A stretch of 64,000 bases of DNA from CAVPJW01 sp963705525 (GTDB lineage Bacteria; Acidobacteriota; Vicinamibacteria; Vicinamibacterales; CAVPJW01), in contig CAVPJW010000002.1 of the NCBI GenBank assembly GCA_963705525.1, positions 930,001 to 994,000 of the forward strand. The letters run 5' to 3'. The notes below the pieces were generated by a model. It worked only from the letters and a program-made list of their open reading frames with translations. It was not told where the DNA came from and did no database searches. Both the position numbers and the translations under genes were made by a program. Below are positions 61,124 through 64,000 of this stretch, one piece after another. Every line of letters starts with the position of its first letter. Position 1 is the stretch's first letter.

Positions 61124-61789
61124 CTAGAACGTGCCGAGTGGGTCGGCCACGGTGAACGACGCGCCCGTTGCCCGACGGACGGCGTCCAGAGATGTATTCG
61201 ACGCGATCTCCAGCAGGTGAAGGCCCGTGTCCGTGACGTCGAAGACGGCCAGCTCCGTTACTATCCTGTGGACGACTCGCGTGCCGGTCAGAGGCAGCGT
61301 GCAACGCTCGAGGATTTTTGGGGATCCATCGCGTGCGGTGTGCTCCATCGCGACGATCACGCGACGCGCGCCAGCCACCAGATCCATGGCTCCCCCCATC
61401 CCCTTGACCATCTTACCGGGGACCATCCAATTGGCGAGATCTCCCTGCTGATCAACCTGCAGAGCTCCGAGCACCGTTAGATCGATGTGTCCCCCGCGAA
61501 TCATGGCGAACGATTCGGCACTGTTGAAGTAAGAGCAGCCTGGGGTTTCGCTGACCGTCTCTTTCCCCGCATTGATCAGGTCCGGGTCGACCTGATCCTC
61601 GAGGGGGTAAGGACCGACGCCAAGCATACCGTTCTCGGAGTGCAAGACGATGTCCACGCCGGGCGGCACGTAGTTCGCGACGAGCGTCGGCATGCCGATG
61701 CCGAGGTTGACGTAGTGGCCGTCGGACAGCTCCCGCGCCACTCGCCGAACGATGCGCTCACGGGCATCCATGGTGTCTGTTGCTGTCAC
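61124..61789 (-). CDS. scoB: 3-oxoacid CoA-transferase subunit B
   Basis: 221 residues. The catalytic glutamate lies in VLHSENGMLGVGPYP, and YVNLGIGMPTLVANYVP and GHIDLTVLGALQVDQ are subunit-B signatures. Its ATG overlaps the stop of subunit A (ATGA). With subunit A it moves CoA from succinyl-CoA (or acetyl-CoA) to acetoacetate. The thiolase gene follows 14 bases later. Confidence 0.95.
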   Translation of the reverse strand: MTATDTMDARERIVRRVARELSDGHYVNLGIGMPTLVANYVPPGVDIVLHSENGMLGVGPYPLEDQVDPDLINAGKETVSETPGCSYFNSAESFAMIRGGHIDLTVLGALQVDQQGDLANWMVPGKMVKGMGGAMDLVAGARRVIVAMEHTARDGSPKILERCTLPLTGTRVVHRIVTELAVFDVTDTGLHLLEIASNTSLDAVRRATGASFTVADPLGTF

Positions 61790-62481
61790 GCGACCCTCAC
61801 CGTGCGCTTCTCGACCTTTCGGTCGTAGTGCGCGCCTTGCAGGATGTGCTGGACGTAGATGCCCGGCGTCACAACGATATCCGGCTCGATCTCGCCGGGT
61901 TCCACCAGCCGTTCGACTTCCGCGATCGTCACGCGCCCTGCCGCGGCCATGACGGGATTGAAGTTCCGGGCGGTCTTTCGGTAGACCAGATTGCCGAGCC
62001 GGTCTCCCCGGTACGCGCGCACAAGAGCAAAGTCGGCGTGGAGAGGCGCTTCGAGCACATAGGCCTTGCCGCCGATGATTCGCGTCTCTTTGCCTTCCGC
62101 CACCACCGTGCCGTAGCCAGTTGGTGTAAAGAACCCGCCGATTCCAGCGCCGGCAGCGCGCATGCGCTCGGAGAACGTCCCCTGCGGCACAAGCTCGACC
62201 TCCAGCTCTCCGCTGATAAACTGCCGTTCGAATTCCTGATTCTCGCCCACATACGTGGCGATCATCTTTCTGATCTGGCGCGCCTTGAGCAGAACGCCGA
62301 GCCCGAATCCATCGGTCCCGGCGTTATTGCTGATCACAGTGAGATTTCGCGTGCCGCGCGCGTGAAGCGCCCGGAGCAGGTTTTCGGGATTTCCCACGAC
62401 GCCGAACCCGCCGACCATGATTGTCGCGCCGTCATGAATCATCGCGACGGCGGCTTCGGCACTCGGCAATACCTTGTTCAT
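61786..62481 (-). CDS. scoA: 3-oxoacid CoA-transferase subunit A
   Basis: 231 residues with the subunit-A pattern: DGATIMVGGFGVVGNPENLLRAL, NNAGTDGFGLGVLL, GGKAYVLEAPLHADFALV and NFNPVMAAAGRVTIAEVE. It begins 11 bases after the prephenate dehydrogenase stop, so aromatic-acid and ketone-body genes share a transcript. The two subunits are translationally coupled. Confidence 0.95.
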   Translation of the reverse strand: MNKVLPSAEAAVAMIHDGATIMVGGFGVVGNPENLLRALHARGTRNLTVISNNAGTDGFGLGVLLKARQIRKMIATYVGENQEFERQFISGELEVELVPQGTFSERMRAAGAGIGGFFTPTGYGTVVAEGKETRIIGGKAYVLEAPLHADFALVRAYRGDRLGNLVYRKTARNFNPVMAAAGRVTIAEVERLVEPGEIEPDIVVTPGIYVQHILQGAHYDRKVEKRTVRVA

Positions 62482-62492
62482 GTAAACCGCCG

Positions 62493-63404
62493 CTATTTCT
62501 CGACGCTGCGAAGGAGCTCGGTGCGCCAGTGATTCGCCTGCTGAAAGATATCGTCGATGTCAGATCCGCGGGCAAGGCTCTGCCGTACGCGCGTCAGCAC
62601 TACGATCAACTCGTCAAGCGCCCGGCCGATCTCGTCGCCGTTGGTCGCGCAGATGTCCCGCCAGATCGTGCTGGGGCTGGACGCCAGACGCGTGGTGTCA
62701 ACGAGTCCCCGACCGGCCAGCGCCAGTCCCGGAGTGCCCGCCGACTCCCCAACCGTCGCCATCAAGGCGCTCGCGGTCAGCTGCGGAAGCTGGCTGATGA
62801 AGGCAATGATGTGATCGTGGTGGCGGGCGTCCATGACGTGTGGATCCGCGCCCAGCTCGCGCGCAAATTCCTCGAGTCTCGTCAGCGCTCCCGACGCGCC
62901 ATCATAGCTTTCATCCGGAGTCAGCAGCCATGGCCGCCCCTTGAAGAGGTCGGGCCTGGCGTGTTCGATTCCGCCCCGTGCCGCTCCGCCGAGCGGGTGT
63001 CCGCCGATGAAGGTGAGCCGTTCGGGAAAATGACGGGTGGCTTCCACAATGGACAGCTTGGTGCTGCCCGTGTCCGTAACCACCGCGGATCCAGACACGT
63101 GCTCGGGCAACGATTCGAGCAGCCGGATATTCTCGACGACTGGCGCTGCAAGGATCACCAGATCCGCTTCCGCGGCGATAGCCGGATCTTCAGCGCCGAC
63201 ATCGACCGCGTGCATCGCCATCGCCCGCTCGAGCACCTCGTTGCTGTCCACACCAATCACGAGCCCGCTCGGCCAGCGTTGACGCGCGGCTAACGCGATC
63301 GAGCCTCCAATCAAGCCGAGCCCCAGGACGGCGATGCGTTCAAAAATGGGCGGTGCTGCAGGACCGGCACCGGTCGCCATCGGCAGTCGGCGAGATTCAG
63401 TCAT
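62493..63404 (-). CDS. tyrA: Prephenate dehydrogenase (TyrA family)
   Basis: 303 residues. The NAD-binding fold VLGLGLIGGSIALAAR and DLVILAAPV begin the chain; GGHPLGGAARGGIEHA is the active-site loop with the catalytic histidine, followed by the helical dimer domain with HHDHIIAFISQLPQLTA. It oxidatively decarboxylates prephenate to 4-hydroxyphenylpyruvate in tyrosine synthesis. It follows the DAHP synthase gene after 33 bases. There is no fused chorismate mutase or ACT domain. Confidence 0.93.
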   Translation of the reverse strand: MTESRRLPMATGAGPAAPPIFERIAVLGLGLIGGSIALAARQRWPSGLVIGVDSNEVLERAMAMHAVDVGAEDPAIAAEADLVILAAPVVENIRLLESLPEHVSGSAVVTDTGSTKLSIVEATRHFPERLTFIGGHPLGGAARGGIEHARPDLFKGRPWLLTPDESYDGASGALTRLEEFARELGADPHVMDARHHDHIIAFISQLPQLTASALMATVGESAGTPGLALAGRGLVDTTRLASSPSTIWRDICATNGDEIGRALDELIVVLTRVRQSLARGSDIDDIFQQANHWRTELLRSVEK

Positions 63405-63437
63405 CGCCGGGGCTCACCCGATCGAGTCTCTTCTGGC

Positions 63438-64000
63438 TCACCTGGACCATCCTCGCCGCGCGACCGGATCCAGACAGATGCTCCGTCCGATCGCGGGGGC
63501 AATCACGCGCAACTCGGCCATCAGCCGATCAAACTGTGCGGGGAACATCGACTGAGCGCCGTCGCTCATGGCGTGGTCGGGATCGCAGTGCACTTCGATG
63601 ATTAGACCATCCGCCCCGGCGGCGACGGCCGCGCGCGCCATCGGCGCGACCTTGTCTCGGCGGCCCGTGCCATGACTGGGATCGACCACGATCGGGAGAT
63701 GGCTCAGCTTCTTGATGACCGGGATTGCGGAGATGTCGAGCGTGTTTCGTGTATAGCTTTCGAACGTTCGGATCCCTCGTTCGCACAGAATGACGTCGAG
63801 ATTCCCTCCCGCAAGAATGTATTCCGCCGACAGCAACCACTCCTCGATGGTTGCGGAGATGCCGCGCTTCAGGAGAATGGGCTTGCGAACTCGGCCCAGC
63901 TCCCGGAGGAGCGTATAGTTCTGCATGTTCCGCGCGCCAACCTGCAGGACGTCCGAATACCGCTCGACCACGTCGATCTGGCTGACGTCCATCACCTCCG
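63438..64000 (-). CDS. aroF: 3-deoxy-7-phosphoheptulonate synthase (DAHP synthase, class I-beta), N-terminus outside window
   Basis: The frame is open to the window edge, so the gene begins beyond 64000. The visible C-terminal 187 residues have VMDVSQIDVVERYSDVLQVG, KRGISATIEEWLLSAEYI, DVILCERGIRTFE, the metal-binding IVVDPSHGTGRRDKV and IIEVHCDPDHAMSDGAQ. This is the KDOP-synthase-like (AroG of Bacillus) group, which starts the shikimate pathway from PEP and erythrose 4-phosphate. It is the first visible gene of the operon ending at 57136. Confidence 0.95.
   Translation of the reverse strand, partial: EVMDVSQIDVVERYSDVLQVGARNMQNYTLLRELGRVRKPILLKRGISATIEEWLLSAEYILAGGNLDVILCERGIRTFESYTRNTLDISAIPVIKKLSHLPIVVDPSHGTGRRDKVAPMARAAVAAGADGLIIEVHCDPDHAMSDGAQSMFPAQFDRLMAELRVIAPAIGRSICLDPVARRGWSR

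Noticed and set aside
1..64000. tRNA, rRNA, CRISPR, insertion sequences, integrase or toxin-antitoxin modules
   Set aside because: Looked for conserved tRNA T-loop patterns, regular spaced repeats, transposase/integrase motifs and small paired genes; none was convincing.

Overview
The window is GC-rich, densely packed bacterial chromosome and most likely comes from an Acidobacteriota genome, with Vicinamibacteria-like lineages the best guess. The main clue is two FtsX/MacB-type permeases of the 'acidobacterial duplicated orphan permease' (ADOP) type, neither with an ATPase gene nearby. A PQQ-dependent dehydrogenase paired with cytochrome c, secreted Tat- and Sec-type enzymes, and a Gram-negative envelope gene set (RND efflux, Omp85 barrel, AMIN-amidase) agree with this. 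The assignment rests on gene content only. I saw no tRNA, rRNA, CRISPR array, insertion sequence or prophage, and no gene-free stretch longer than about 280 bases.

Layout. 1-9 kb: the end of an RND efflux system in which adaptor and pump share one open frame; a YVTN beta-propeller protein; a minus-strand group (solute-binding protein, methyltransferase, exported Hcp-like protein, 52-residue protein); and a redox pair (stand-alone DsbD N-domain protein plus redoxin). 9-22 kb: cytochrome c/PQQ dehydrogenase, M20 hydrolase, a peroxiredoxin-ADOP-sodium symporter operon (symporter frameshifted), a zinc-type dehydrogenase, an FAD oxidoreductase, a MaoC hydratase, an S4 RNA-binding protein and TerC. 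22.6-28.6 kb: a protein-quality-control cluster, hspR-dnaJ-clpB-ftsH, headed by a canonical promoter whose -35 box lies inside a HAIR-like HspR operator; the dnaJ frame is broken. 28.7-38 kb: amidohydrolase, rhomboid, CDGSH protein, rho, CoA-binding protein, a GT39-like glycosyltransferase, Yip1-like protein, GlcD-like oxidase and an aminotransferase. 38-52 kb: a housekeeping core of coaD, rsmD, recG, a PfkB kinase, lexA, a DUF3467 protein, an endonuclease III-KsgA fused frame, RNase J, FtsK and an AMIN amidase. 52-64 kb: leucyl aminopeptidase, a PKD-like secreted protein, the second ADOP, then a long minus-strand operon from DAHP synthase and prephenate dehydrogenase through 3-oxoacid CoA-transferase and thiolase to a JAMM protease, an Omp85 barrel and a DUF4390-like protein.

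Four observations run across genes. (i) Two unrelated gene pairs are joined in frame with no stop codon (adaptor-RND and Nth-KsgA). (ii) Two genes (sodium symporter, dnaJ) are broken by apparent +1 shifts at sites sharing the same 9-mer, which suggests a systematic sequence error. (iii) Five genes have a -10-like hexamer ending only 6-8 nt before the start codon, as expected for leaderless mRNAs. (iv) hspR, rho and lexA have canonical promoters with 17-bp spacers, and hspR and rho share identical hexamers. I found no defence island or obvious new multi-gene machine. The best candidates for something undescribed are the two fused frames, the exported Hcp-like group and the JAMM/Omp85/DUF4390 operon tail.
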